From assembly GCA_003169675.1 (NCBI GenBank), contig PNAT01000188.1, forward strand, positions 24,637-82,835: a stretch of DNA of 58,199 nucleotides, in the 5' to 3' direction. The stretch's first letter is position 1. Each line of letters begins with the position of its first letter. Position numbers and translations under genes: made by a program. This DNA comes from Acidimicrobiaceae bacterium (lineage in GTDB: Bacteria > Actinomycetota > Acidimicrobiia > Acidimicrobiales > RAAP-2). Of the stretch, positions 17,341-25,097 are shown one piece after another. The notes beneath the pieces were generated by a model. That model did not search any database. It saw nothing but the letters and a program-made list of their open reading frames with translations, and was not told the origin of the DNA.

Positions 17341-18381
17341 TCATGTGAATTTCGCCACGGTCAAGAAGTCGCCGTAGAAGACGCCGAGCCCGAGCGCCAC
17401 GAAGAGGCCGCCGAGGATCCAGAAGCGCACGATGACCGTGGTCTCAGGCCATCCCCCCAACTCGAAATGGTGGTGGATGGGAGCCATCCGGAATATCCGG
17501 CGGTGGAAGACCCGAAAACTCACCACTTGAGCGATCACCGACAGCGTCTCCATCACGAAGAGGCCGCCGATGATGGGGAGCAGAAGGTCGAGGTTCAAGA
17601 GGAGGCACAGGGAAGCCAGTCCGGCCCCGATGGCCAGAGAACCGGTATCGCCCATGATGATCTTCGCCGGAGCGGCGTTCCACCACAGGAATCCGATGCA
17701 CGCGCCGGCCAGAGCGACGGCGACCAGGGAGAGATCGATCGCGGACGCTTGATGCACGTGATAGATCGAGAAATGGCGGAAGATCCAGTACCCCATGATG
17801 GAGAGGACGGCGAAGCAGAAGGTGCCTGAGCCGGCAGCCAGGCCATCGACTCCGTCGGTGATGTTGACCGCGTTCGTCGTACCCACCATGACGAGCACGG
17901 CGAAGACAACCCACCCCACATGCCCGAGATCGACGCCAGGGACCTGAGCCCGGGTGAATGACAATGCGGTCGATGCATGCGCCCAGCGGAGCGCCAACTC
18001 GGCGAAGGCAAGGGCCACAACAACCTGGGCCGCCGATTTCCAACGCTTGTTGAGACCGAGACTCCGTTGGTGGCGGACCTTGATGAGATCGTCGAAAAAG
18101 CCGATGATGCCAAAACAGACCACGGCTCCGATGGCGAGATATCCGGTCCGTGAGAATCGGATCTCAGTGCCGATGTGCCCGATGGCGTAACCGAAGACCA
18201 CTGCACCCACCAGGACGATGCCACCCATCGTCGGGGTGCCTGCCTTGGTGCTGTGACTGGCCGGGCCGTCCTCCCGGATGTGTTGCCCGATCTGCCGTCT
18301 GCGGAAGAAACGAATGAGGAACGGAGTGGCCAATATGGCCACGCAGAGCGCGACTCCCCCGGAGACGAGAAGTCCGAGCAT
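17341..18381 (-). CDS. mraY: Phospho-MurNAc-pentapeptide translocase MraY
   Basis: The integral membrane enzyme that makes lipid I from UDP-MurNAc-pentapeptide and undecaprenyl phosphate. 346 residues with about ten membrane segments. Conserved stretches are SHSTKAGTPTMGGIVLVG, FFDDLIKV (Asp pair), AVNITDGVDGLAAGS and the late IHHHFELGGWPE. It starts three bases after the murE stop, so murF, usually between them, is missing. It ends about 110 bases before ftsW where murD would be expected. Confidence 0.97.
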   Translation of the reverse strand: MLGLLVSGGVALCVAILATPFLIRFFRRRQIGQHIREDGPASHSTKAGTPTMGGIVLVGAVVFGYAIGHIGTEIRFSRTGYLAIGAVVCFGIIGFFDDLIKVRHQRSLGLNKRWKSAAQVVVALAFAELALRWAHASTALSFTRAQVPGVDLGHVGWVVFAVLVMVGTTNAVNITDGVDGLAAGSGTFCFAVLSIMGYWIFRHFSIYHVHQASAIDLSLVAVALAGACIGFLWWNAAPAKIIMGDTGSLAIGAGLASLCLLLNLDLLLPIIGGLFVMETLSVIAQVVSFRVFHRRIFRMAPIHHHFELGGWPETTVIVRFWILGGLFVALGLGVFYGDFLTVAKFT

Positions 18382-18384
18382 GCG

Positions 18385-19956
18385 TTAACGACGCTCTGAC
18401 GACGAGAAATGGGTGGTCTTGGGAGTCCATGTCGTCGGGTCAGTGCCGAATCGTCGGGACAAAGATGAGCGCGCCTCGACCGCGTCGTCAAAGGGCAGAC
18501 GCCGTCCCTTGACCTCTTGGTAGGTCTCGTGTCCCTTTCCGGCGATCACCACGACGTCACCCGGCTGCGCCCCGTCGAGGGCATTGCGAATGGCGAGGCG
18601 GCGATCGGGCTCGACCATGAATTTGGCCTCTTGTTCTTGACCCCTGGCCAGGCCTGCCCGCACCTCTTCAATAATGGCCAGCGGATCTTCATCGCGAGGA
18701 TTATCCGACGTGAGGAAGGCCACATCACTCAGGGTCCATGCGGCCTGGCCCATCAGGGGACGCTTGGCCCTGTCCCGATTCCCGCCACATCCAAAGACGA
18801 CCAGGACCCGACCCGTCCCATCGGCCAGGGACCGGGCCTCCCGCAGGACGACCTCGAGGCCGGCCGGCGTGTGGGCGTAGTCGACCAGCACCGTGAACGG
18901 CGAGCCTGCAAGGTCGGTGGCGCCATCCCGGTTCGGCGTGGCGATCACCTGCAGCCGTCCCGGCACCGGCGAGAGGTTGTCCAATGCCTCGGCCACCTCG
19001 GCGGCATCCAGACCCAGGCCGAGAGCCGCCTCGGCGGCCAGAAGGGTGTTGTCCACGTTGATGGCACCGGTCAGGGGCGTCGTGATCCGGTGGCCTCTCC
19101 AGGTGAATTCCGTGCGGCCCGGCCGTAGCACCACATCAGCGGCATCGCTGTGGTGCACGGCAGTCATCGGAATACGCGCCCGTTCGATGAGGCGCTTGCC
19201 CCAGGGATCATCGGCGTTGACGACCCCCCGCAGCGCGTGGTCGGGATCGAAGAGGATGTGCTTCGCCTCAAAATAGGCTTCCATCGTCCCGTGGTAGTCG
19301 AGATGGTCGTGGCTGAGATTGGTGAACACGGCGACATCGAAGTGCACGCCCTCCACCCGGGCCTGGACCAGGGCGTGGCTGGACACTTCCATGGCCACGG
19401 CGTGCTGGCGCCCGTCCGACTTCTGCCGATCGCGCACGCCGGCCAGCACCCGTTGGACCTCGGTGGCTTCGGGAGTGGTGCGCGCTCCCGACAAGGTGCC
19501 CATGACATTGGTGGGCCGGCCGGTGGCGCCCAGGAGGTCGCCGAGCAGTTGCGTCACCGTGGTCTTGCCGTTGGTCCCGGTGACGCCGACCATGAGGAGC
19601 TCGCGGGCCGGGAAGTCGTAGAAGGTGGCGGCAAGTCGTGCCATGACGGGGCGGATGGTGCCCGGGGCAATCCGGGTCTGGATCACACCCTGGTCGAGGA
19701 GTTCAGGAATGAAGTGCTCGCACAGAACTCCCACGGCGCCCCGGTCGACCGCCTCGGCCGCATGGACATGCCCATCGCTCAGCAGCCCGGGAACGCAGCA
19801 GAAGAGGTCACCCGGCACGACACGACGGCTGTCGTGGGCAATTCCTGCGATATCGACGGCCGAAGGATCCCCCACGGACTCAATGACCTCAATGTCATCG
19901 AAGAGGAGATTCATGGGCATGGTCGGCATGGTGGCCACGACAGCGTGACACGCCAC
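18385..19956 (-). CDS. murE: UDP-MurNAc-L-Ala-D-Glu:meso-DAP ligase MurE
   Basis: The ATP-dependent ligase that adds the third stem-peptide residue. About 523 residues. The substrate domain has AHDSRRVVPGDLFCCVPG; the P-loop is VTGTNGKTTVTQLL; central marks are LSHDHLDYHGTMEAYFEAK in part and VDYAHTPAGLE. The C-terminal DNPRDEDP is the meso-diaminopimelate specificity motif, predicting DAP-type peptidoglycan. The start is ambiguous: GTG 19956, or ATGs at 19929, 19920 or 19914, with no clear ribosome-binding site. It follows ftsI and directly precedes mraY without murF. Confidence 0.95.
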   Translation of the reverse strand: MACHAVVATMPTMPMNLLFDDIEVIESVGDPSAVDIAGIAHDSRRVVPGDLFCCVPGLLSDGHVHAAEAVDRGAVGVLCEHFIPELLDQGVIQTRIAPGTIRPVMARLAATFYDFPARELLMVGVTGTNGKTTVTQLLGDLLGATGRPTNVMGTLSGARTTPEATEVQRVLAGVRDRQKSDGRQHAVAMEVSSHALVQARVEGVHFDVAVFTNLSHDHLDYHGTMEAYFEAKHILFDPDHALRGVVNADDPWGKRLIERARIPMTAVHHSDAADVVLRPGRTEFTWRGHRITTPLTGAINVDNTLLAAEAALGLGLDAAEVAEALDNLSPVPGRLQVIATPNRDGATDLAGSPFTVLVDYAHTPAGLEVVLREARSLADGTGRVLVVFGCGGNRDRAKRPLMGQAAWTLSDVAFLTSDNPRDEDPLAIIEEVRAGLARGQEQEAKFMVEPDRRLAIRNALDGAQPGDVVVIAGKGHETYQEVKGRRLPFDDAVEARSSLSRRFGTDPTTWTPKTTHFSSSERR

Positions 19957-19996
19957 GAAGCCTGGCGCATCACTCCAGGACGAGGGGGAAACGCGA

Positions 19997-22132
19997 TCAT
20001 GTGATGTCCTGCACCTGGTTGCTCAGGCTGGGACCGCCGGACGTCGGTGGCACCTTGGTCGTCGCTCCCGGGGTGGTCGGGATGTCGTATCGATGCAGGG
20101 CGTAGCTCATGATCTGCGAGAACACCGGTGCCGCCACTGTGCCACCGAAGATTGGCGTCGGGCGGTCCAAGACGACGATCATCGACAGCGTGGGGTTCAC
20201 CGCCGGGGCAAATCCGACGAAGGACGCCATGTACGCCCCGGTCACGTAGGAGTCCTTGCCCGGCGTCGGGATCTGCGCCGTTCCCGTCTTTCCGGCCACC
20301 GTGTAGCCGGGTACGGCGGCGCTGTTGCCCGTGCCGCTCGTGACCACCTGCTCGAGCATGGACGTGAGCTCGGCATCAATCTGCGGGGAGAAGGCCTGGT
20401 GGGACAGGGACGGGCCCGCGGCGGTGGGCACGCCCGAGGAGCTGACGGTGGCCCTGACCAGCTTCGGCGCTATGAACACTCCCCCGTTGGCCACGGCGTT
20501 GTAGGCGTCGAGCACTTGCAAGGGACTCACGGCGTCCACCTGCCCGATAGGGAGCGACACGATGTCCGTGGGTTCCCACTGGGCGGCGGTGGCCAAAAGG
20601 CCGAGCGATTCACCGGGAAACTTCAATCCGGTCGGTTGGCCGAAGCCGAGGTTCTTCACCTGAGCCAGGAGCCGTTGCTCGCCGAGCCCTTGGGCAATTT
20701 CTGAGGTTCCGATGTTGGAGGACTGGGCCAGGATCTGCGTCGCGGTGAGCGACTCTGTCGCGTGGGGCTCCGCGTCATGGAAGGTGGAACCATCCAGCCG
20801 GAGCTGATCGGGCACGCTGAATACTGAGTGGGGATTGATCAGTCCGTCTTGCAGGGCGGCAGAAAACGTGACCAGCTTGAAGACAGAACCGGGCTCGTAC
20901 AGCTGCGCCACGGCCAGATTGCTCGATGCTTCGTCCACCGAGTCCTTGGGGCCGATCGGCACCACCCCGCCCGTCGCCGCGCCGGCAGCACCCGGAGTGG
21001 CGGCCGTGGCGGCCGTGGCGGCCGTGCCGGCCGTTGCCGACGCGTTGGGATGGGTCGAGACAAGATTGGCCATGGACAGGATCTGACCGGTCTTCACGTC
21101 CATCACGACGGCGGTACCGCTCTGGGCGTGCGATGAGCCGATCGCCCGGGCCAGTGCCTGTTCTGTCTCGTATTGAAGTTGGGTGTCGATGGTGAGTTCA
21201 AGCCCGGTCCCGGCGGTGCTCGAGACGCGACCAGTCACGGGCGCTTGTGGCAGCGACACGCCCGAGGGCGACTCAATGATGGTCTCCTTGCCCGCTTGGC
21301 CCGCGAGCTGTTGATTGTCGCCGTATTCAAGTCCGGCGGCGCCGGCACCACTGGCGTTGGTGAAACCCAGGACCGGCGAGGCCAGATTCCCGTTGGTCAC
21401 CGTCCGTTGGGAATCGTCGACCAGGGTGATCCCCGGGATGGCATCGGCCGAGATTTTCTGCGCATTTGCCTCGGACAGCTGCCTGGTCAACACCACGTAG
21501 CCCGACCGTTGATGCAACTCGATGGCCAGGGTGGCAGCCGGCACATTAAGCAGCGGAGAAAGCGCCAGAGCGGTCTGCACGGGATGGACCACCAAGAAGT
21601 CGTCCGCCACGACATCTGAAGTGGCAGTGGAGAGAGCCAGCGGGGACCCATCCCGGGCGTACAGGCCGCCCCGCAGTGACGGCAGGACCACCGTCTGTGA
21701 GGACTCGCCCCGTGCGGCCGCTGCATACGTCCCGGCGTGCAGTACCTGGACATCGACCAGCCGACCTGCCAACAACAAGAAGGCGCCCAGCATCATGAGT
21801 CGGATCACCATGACCCGGCGGCGGAATGAGACACCGGCCCACGAGGTCTTAAGACTACGAGCGGCCCGGACGGATCCCGTGCTACGGGTGGAACCAGAGG
21901 CCCGGGCCGTTCGAGGGTAAGCCCCGTTGCGGCGGGGATCGGTCGTCGTGCGATGGGGTCGCCGCGCCGGGGCCGCGGGCGGCCTGGTGCGCGGGGACCC
22001 GGCTGCCGGGCGTGACGGCCGGGCGGCCCGCACCGGCCTGGCCGGACGAGCGGTCACCTGACGACCGGCCGGTTCCAACCGAGGTGTGACGGCGCGCGCG
22101 CGCTGACCGGCATGTCGCGTGGTGACACTCAT
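19997..22132 (-). CDS. ftsI: Septal transpeptidase FtsI (penicillin-binding protein)
   Basis: A class B PBP of 711 residues. A long basic Arg/Pro/Ala-rich cytoplasmic tail (1-125) precedes one membrane segment (VIRLMMLGAFLLLAGRLVDV). The dimerisation domain follows. The transpeptidase motifs are Ser416-V-F-Lys419 in EPGSVFK, SSN in AQSSNIGTS and KTG in VAGKTGTAQ. An unusual Ala/Thr spacer encoded by 9-base tandem repeats lies about 37 residues before Ser416. The ATG at 22132 overlaps the ftsL-like stop as ATGA. There are no PASTA domains at the C-terminus. Confidence 0.96.
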   Translation of the reverse strand: MSVTTRHAGQRARAVTPRLEPAGRQVTARPARPVRAARPSRPAAGSPRTRPPAAPARRPHRTTTDPRRNGAYPRTARASGSTRSTGSVRAARSLKTSWAGVSFRRRVMVIRLMMLGAFLLLAGRLVDVQVLHAGTYAAAARGESSQTVVLPSLRGGLYARDGSPLALSTATSDVVADDFLVVHPVQTALALSPLLNVPAATLAIELHQRSGYVVLTRQLSEANAQKISADAIPGITLVDDSQRTVTNGNLASPVLGFTNASGAGAAGLEYGDNQQLAGQAGKETIIESPSGVSLPQAPVTGRVSSTAGTGLELTIDTQLQYETEQALARAIGSSHAQSGTAVVMDVKTGQILSMANLVSTHPNASATAGTAATAATAATPGAAGAATGGVVPIGPKDSVDEASSNLAVAQLYEPGSVFKLVTFSAALQDGLINPHSVFSVPDQLRLDGSTFHDAEPHATESLTATQILAQSSNIGTSEIAQGLGEQRLLAQVKNLGFGQPTGLKFPGESLGLLATAAQWEPTDIVSLPIGQVDAVSPLQVLDAYNAVANGGVFIAPKLVRATVSSSGVPTAAGPSLSHQAFSPQIDAELTSMLEQVVTSGTGNSAAVPGYTVAGKTGTAQIPTPGKDSYVTGAYMASFVGFAPAVNPTLSMIVVLDRPTPIFGGTVAAPVFSQIMSYALHRYDIPTTPGATTKVPPTSGGPSLSNQVQDIT
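20997..21032 (+). repeat. 9-base tandem repeat inside ftsI
   Basis: GTGGCGGCC occurs three times in perfect tandem (20997-21023), followed by a one-mismatch copy GTGCCGGCC (21024-21032). Read on the coding strand it encodes a repeating Ala-Ala-Thr spacer just before the catalytic serine motif. Copy number is likely variable between strains. Confidence 0.85.
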
Positions 22133-22626
22133 GGTTTTGGTGTTGTCGTCGAGCTGGGAGCAGCCGCGGGTGCGGGGGTGACTTTCGGAGTGGCCAATGG
22201 GGACGTCAGTGGGACAAAGGGGATCTGGATCACCACAGGTGGGTGCACCAGGTGGAGTCGACCAAGAGCAGCCGACACAATCCGGGACGGCGTCTCGAGT
22301 TGGGACACCTGGAGCTCGGTGTGGCGGTGGGCGCTCTGCTCGAGCGTGAGCTGATGCTGAATGGCGGCCATGCGCACCTGACCGTCGGCCAACAGGGCAT
22401 GTCCGGCGACGACAACCAGCAGTGCACCCACGACCAGGGACACCGAGAGGAGGGTGGCCACCAGGCCCTCGGCCCGCCACAGGCGCCGACCCGACTTCCG
22501 CCCACCAGGGACGGCCCGCAGCGAGGGTCGGCGCGCCGCGCCGCGGCCCCCATGCTCACTCCCCCGCCCCGGGCTCGATACAACCCGCCGAACCGCCGCG
22601 CCTGAAGATGCCGAAGGAGGTGCCAT
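22129..22626 (-). CDS. ftsL: FtsL-like divisome protein
   Basis: A 165-residue bitopic protein in the ftsL position between rsmH and ftsI. The basic N-terminus (1-52) is followed by one membrane segment (GLVATLLSVSLVVGALLVVVAGHALLA in part) and a short helical region QVRMAAIQHQLTLEQSAHRHTELQVSQLETPSRI in part, which looks coiled-coil-like. The C-terminal tail is Pro/Ala/Thr-rich. The ATG at 22626 shares TGATG with the rsmH stop. Sequence conservation in FtsL is low, so the call rests on topology, size and gene position. Confidence 0.8.
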   Translation of the reverse strand: MAPPSASSGAAVRRVVSSPGRGSEHGGRGAARRPSLRAVPGGRKSGRRLWRAEGLVATLLSVSLVVGALLVVVAGHALLADGQVRMAAIQHQLTLEQSAHRHTELQVSQLETPSRIVSAALGRLHLVHPPVVIQIPFVPLTSPLATPKVTPAPAAAPSSTTTPKP

Positions 22627-23549
22627 CAGGGCACGTCCAATCGCACAATGGCCCGCAGGCGGGCGCTCTCGGCTCGGTGGTTCTCCGCTACCTCGGCAGC
22701 TGAAGCCTTCCGGGCGCCCTGGAAGAGCAACCGATACCGGATCACGGCGCCACACACGCACGGGAGATCGGGCGGGCAGGTGCAGCCGCCGGTGGCGGCC
22801 TCCCGCAGGACCTGCTTGGCCAGGCGGTCCTCACCGGAGTGGTAGCTGATGACGGCGCACACGCCCCCGGGGACCAACCGCGCCAGGGCCAGCGGCAACC
22901 CGGCCGCCAACTGCCCGAGCTCGTCGTTCACTTCAATCCGCAGGGCCTGGAACACCCGGCGGGCCGGGTGGCCCTTGCGCCGGACCGCAGCCGGCACGGC
23001 GGCCGCCACGACCTCGGACAGCTGGGTGGTGGACGTGAGAGGGCGAGCGGCGACCACGGCCCGGGCGATGCGCCCGGACAGGCGCCCCTCGCCGTTCTCC
23101 CGGAAGAGGGATGCCAACGCGCCTTCGGGAAGCTCGTTGACCAACTGCCCCGCCGTGGCCCCCGAGGTCTGGTCCATACGCATGTCGATGGTCCCGCCCA
23201 GGCGGTACGAGAATCCCCGCTCGGAGCTGTCCAGCTGAGGTGAACTCACCCCCAGGTCGAACAGCACGCCGGAGACCGGCCCCGGCACCACGTCGCCCAG
23301 GGATGAGAAGGGGGCGTGCACCAGGGTGACCCGATCCCCGAACCGGGCCAAGCGCTCCCGAGCGGCAGCCAGGGCAACCGTGTCTCGGTCCAACCCCACA
23401 ACGGAGAAGTGCGCGTAGGCATCGAGCAGTGCGGCACTGTGGCCTCCCCCACCCACCGTGGCATCGACGATGACACCGGCCGGCGCCGATGCGAAGAGCG
23501 ACACCACTTCGTCGCGGAGAACGGGCGTGTGTTCGAACGAGTGGACCAT
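22626..23549 (-). CDS. rsmH: 16S rRNA (cytosine-1402-N4)-methyltransferase RsmH
   Basis: The SAM-dependent methyltransferase (MraW) acting on 16S rRNA C1402. From the ATG at 23549 it is 307 residues, the family's usual size: FEHTPVLRDEVVSLF opens it, the SAM site is DATVGGGGHSAALL, then VVGLDRDTVALAAA, FDLGVSSPQLDSSERGFSY in part and VISYHSGEDRLAKQ. The start has GGGGAG six bases upstream, but both lie in the 3' arm of a 23-base inverted repeat. An in-frame ATG at 23705 overlapping the mraZ stop could give a 359-residue form. Confidence 0.95.
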   Translation of the reverse strand: MVHSFEHTPVLRDEVVSLFASAPAGVIVDATVGGGGHSAALLDAYAHFSVVGLDRDTVALAAARERLARFGDRVTLVHAPFSSLGDVVPGPVSGVLFDLGVSSPQLDSSERGFSYRLGGTIDMRMDQTSGATAGQLVNELPEGALASLFRENGEGRLSGRIARAVVAARPLTSTTQLSEVVAAAVPAAVRRKGHPARRVFQALRIEVNDELGQLAAGLPLALARLVPGGVCAVISYHSGEDRLAKQVLREAATGGCTCPPDLPCVCGAVIRYRLLFQGARKASAAEVAENHRAESARLRAIVRLDVP

Positions 23550-23660
23550 CTGTAGCTCCCCGACAGGAGCGAGGAGCGAAGGGTGGAGTTCCGCTCTGTC
23601 ATGGGGGAAGAGGGTGGAGGGGTCTTCCACAACACCGGTCGGGGAGCTACACATGGTCCA
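23542..23660 (-). ncRNA. mraW-RNA-like structured leader burying the rsmH start
   Basis: In the mRNA the arms 23660-23638 and 23564-23542 pair over 23 bases with one mismatch. The 3' arm contains both the rsmH ribosome-binding site (GGGGAG) and its ATG. The 73-base loop contains two smaller hairpins, GTGGA/TCCAC (23614-23630) and CTCT/AGAG (23594-23612); the second displays CTTCCCC (23604-23610). A conserved loop CUUCCCC and location before mraW are features I recall for the published actinobacterial mraW RNA motif. The whole segment is also open in frame with rsmH. Function is inferred: control of rsmH translation. Confidence 0.65.
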
Positions 23661-23704
23661 GCGGGCATATACCGCCGTTGGTCGGTTGGTCAGTAAGTCA
23701 GGCA

Positions 23705-24127
23705 TCACTCCTCGGGGTCGTCGCCCAGGAGCCATCTCTCCTCGGGCTGGACGCGCTCGGCCCAGGCCGGCGGACTCCACAGCTCGACGCGATCGATGGC
23801 TCCATGCACCAGCACCTCGCTCTCCAGCCCGGCGAACTCGCGCAGATGCACGGGAATCGCCATGCGGCCCTGGCGGTCGATCTCCACCTCGTGCGAGGTC
23901 GACGCCCACAACCGGGCGCGGTTCCGGTCCGATCTCCCCGACTCGGCCCGCTCCTGCATCACCGCCATCTGGCGCTCGAACTCCCCCGGCGTCCATAGAG
24001 CGAGACAACCTTCTGAGTGCTGGGTCAGGTAGCCACCCCGCTCGAACTGGGCGCGGAACTTCGCCGGCAGGATGACCCTGCCCTTGATGTCGAGCGAGTG
24101 CTCGTATCTCCCTACTAGTCCGGCCAC
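23705..24127 (-). CDS. mraZ: Transcriptional regulator MraZ
   Basis: The first gene of the dcw cluster, encoding a 140-residue AbrB-like DNA-binding protein that controls the dcw promoter in several bacteria. Two SpoVT/AbrB half-repeats are visible: YEHSLDIKGRVILPAKFRAQF in shortened form (about 8-28) and EVEIDRQGRMAIPVHLREFAGL in shortened form (about 80-101). The GTG at 24127 lies nine bases after GGGAG. The stop overlaps a downstream in-frame ATG as TGATG. Upstream are tandem AAAGTGG-type boxes, its likely own operator. Confidence 0.96.
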   Translation of the reverse strand: MAGLVGRYEHSLDIKGRVILPAKFRAQFERGGYLTQHSEGCLALWTPGEFERQMAVMQERAESGRSDRNRARLWASTSHEVEIDRQGRMAIPVHLREFAGLESEVLVHGAIDRVELWSPPAWAERVQPEERWLLGDDPEE

Positions 24128-24171
24128 CGGCTTGATCTCCCACGACGCCCCCTGAACCGCGTCCTTGAACG

Positions 24172-24198
24172 CCCCTTCGCGCCACTTACCACCACTTT
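24172..24198 (-). promoter_or_regulatory. Candidate MraZ operator (tandem boxes)
   Basis: On the minus strand AAAGTGG, TAAGTGG and GAAGGGG occur with a strict 10-base period (N3 spacers), and a weak fourth TCAAGGA follows at 24168-24162. This matches the published style of MraZ sites: short G-rich boxes repeated once per helical turn. The first box overlaps the -10 element, so autorepression is the simplest reading. Confidence 0.65.
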
Positions 24199-24222
24199 AC
24201 GCCCTTTTCCTCCCTTAATCAA
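24194..24222 (-). promoter_or_regulatory. mraZ/dcw promoter (sigma-70 type)
   Basis: On the minus strand TTGATT (24217-24222) and TAAAGT (24194-24199) are separated by 17 bases, 67 bases upstream of the mraZ GTG. It is the first good promoter before the cluster and overlaps the MraZ-like boxes. Confidence 0.65.
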
Positions 24223-24548
24223 CCATTGAACCCCCCACCGCTCCCATGACCACCATTGGGGCACCGATGAGGCTCCGCGAACCTCGAGGTGTCTTCCTTG
24301 GAGCCGACCGCCCCCACCCCACGAACCACCTACCGGCGGGACCGGCCAATGACCCCAACCGACCGGCAACCCGGCCCGGAAGGCGGGTGCCCGGACGCGG
24401 TCAGCGGGCGGGAGCTGCCGACGGAAGACCGGAATCAATGGGCCTTGTGCGGATGGACAGCGAACTCAGTGACGTGGGTCCAGATTCCCAGAGGTGGTGA
24501 ACGCCCTCTGGGCGGCCATTGACCATCCGCTGGGCTGGCACCGGCCGT
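24223..24548. other. Non-coding stretch upstream of mraZ
   Basis: No gene with recognisable protein features was found on either strand. The part next to the mraZ promoter is moderately AT-rich; the remainder has the base composition of the genome and short open frames without ribosome-binding sites. It leads directly into the transposase remnant and may include decayed insertion-sequence DNA. Confidence 0.5.
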
Positions 24549-24827
24549 TCGTGGGAGGACGCCGAGTACCTGACGGGCCGGGTGATCTCGGGCACCACGG
24601 CTCGGGAATGTCCAGAGGAGTGGATCTGCGCCGGGTTCTTCGACGCCATCGTCGCTGAGGCCTTCAGTGGCTACGACAAGATCGTCAGGCTCGACCTGAG
24701 CGAAGTGGCGGACGACGGGTCGTTGGACAAAGCCTCGGCCGGTGGCGAGGGAACGGGCCAGAGCCCGGTGGACTGGGCCAGGCTCGGTTGGAAGTGGTAG
24801 ATCGCCACCGATGCTGCGGGCGAAACA
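24549..24827 (+). pseudogene. Decayed IS5-family transposase fragment
   Basis: The translation contains SWEDAEYLTG, EEWICAGFFDAIVAEAF, YDKIVRLDLSEVADDGSLDK and GGEGTGQSPVDWARLGWKW in part. This is the middle of an IS5-type transposase where DLSEVAVDGSLHKAP and GGEGTGKSPVDRAKLGWKWS are usual; the catalytic Asp of the DDE triad would be in DDGS. A TAG at 24798-24800 replaces the Ser after GWKW, and the family sequence ATDAAG continues in frame behind it. Both ends are missing and no inverted repeats or target duplication were identified. The element is inactive. Confidence 0.8.
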
Positions 24828-25041
24828 CCAGTGCATCGCCGCCGAGCGCTTGAACCGCTTGGGTGTCGATGCGTTTCAACTCAATCTTCTTGATGCTGTG
24901 AGGAGTCTCGGATGCCGGTTCTGGACCGGTCCCTCCGAAGTCCGAGTCTGTTGCCCCAACCGTTCCTAGCGAGTCCGTCCGCCCGGATGGCCCCGTAGGG
25001 CTCCGTCACATCCCGCTGCGTCGCGGATCACCGGAACGAGA
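24828..25041. other. Stretch between IS remnant and terminator
   Basis: A short plus-strand frame contains AAERLNRLGVDAFQLNLLDAV, which is protein-like but has no start or recognised family; it may be further IS or flanking-gene debris. Nothing else is supported. Confidence 0.35.
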
Positions 25042-25072
25042 AATCGCCTGGAGGCTGAGCCCCCAGGCGATT
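25042..25072 (-). terminator. Rho-independent terminator of the small secreted protein gene
   Basis: AATCGCCTGG (25042-25051) and CCAGGCGATT (25063-25072) form a perfect 10-base stem with an 11-base loop. On the minus strand the stem is followed by TTCTCGTT. It lies 25 bases past the stop of the 25098-25511 gene, the right position for its terminator. Confidence 0.7.
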
Positions 25073-25097
25073 CCACGTTCACATCTACATCAGCTAA

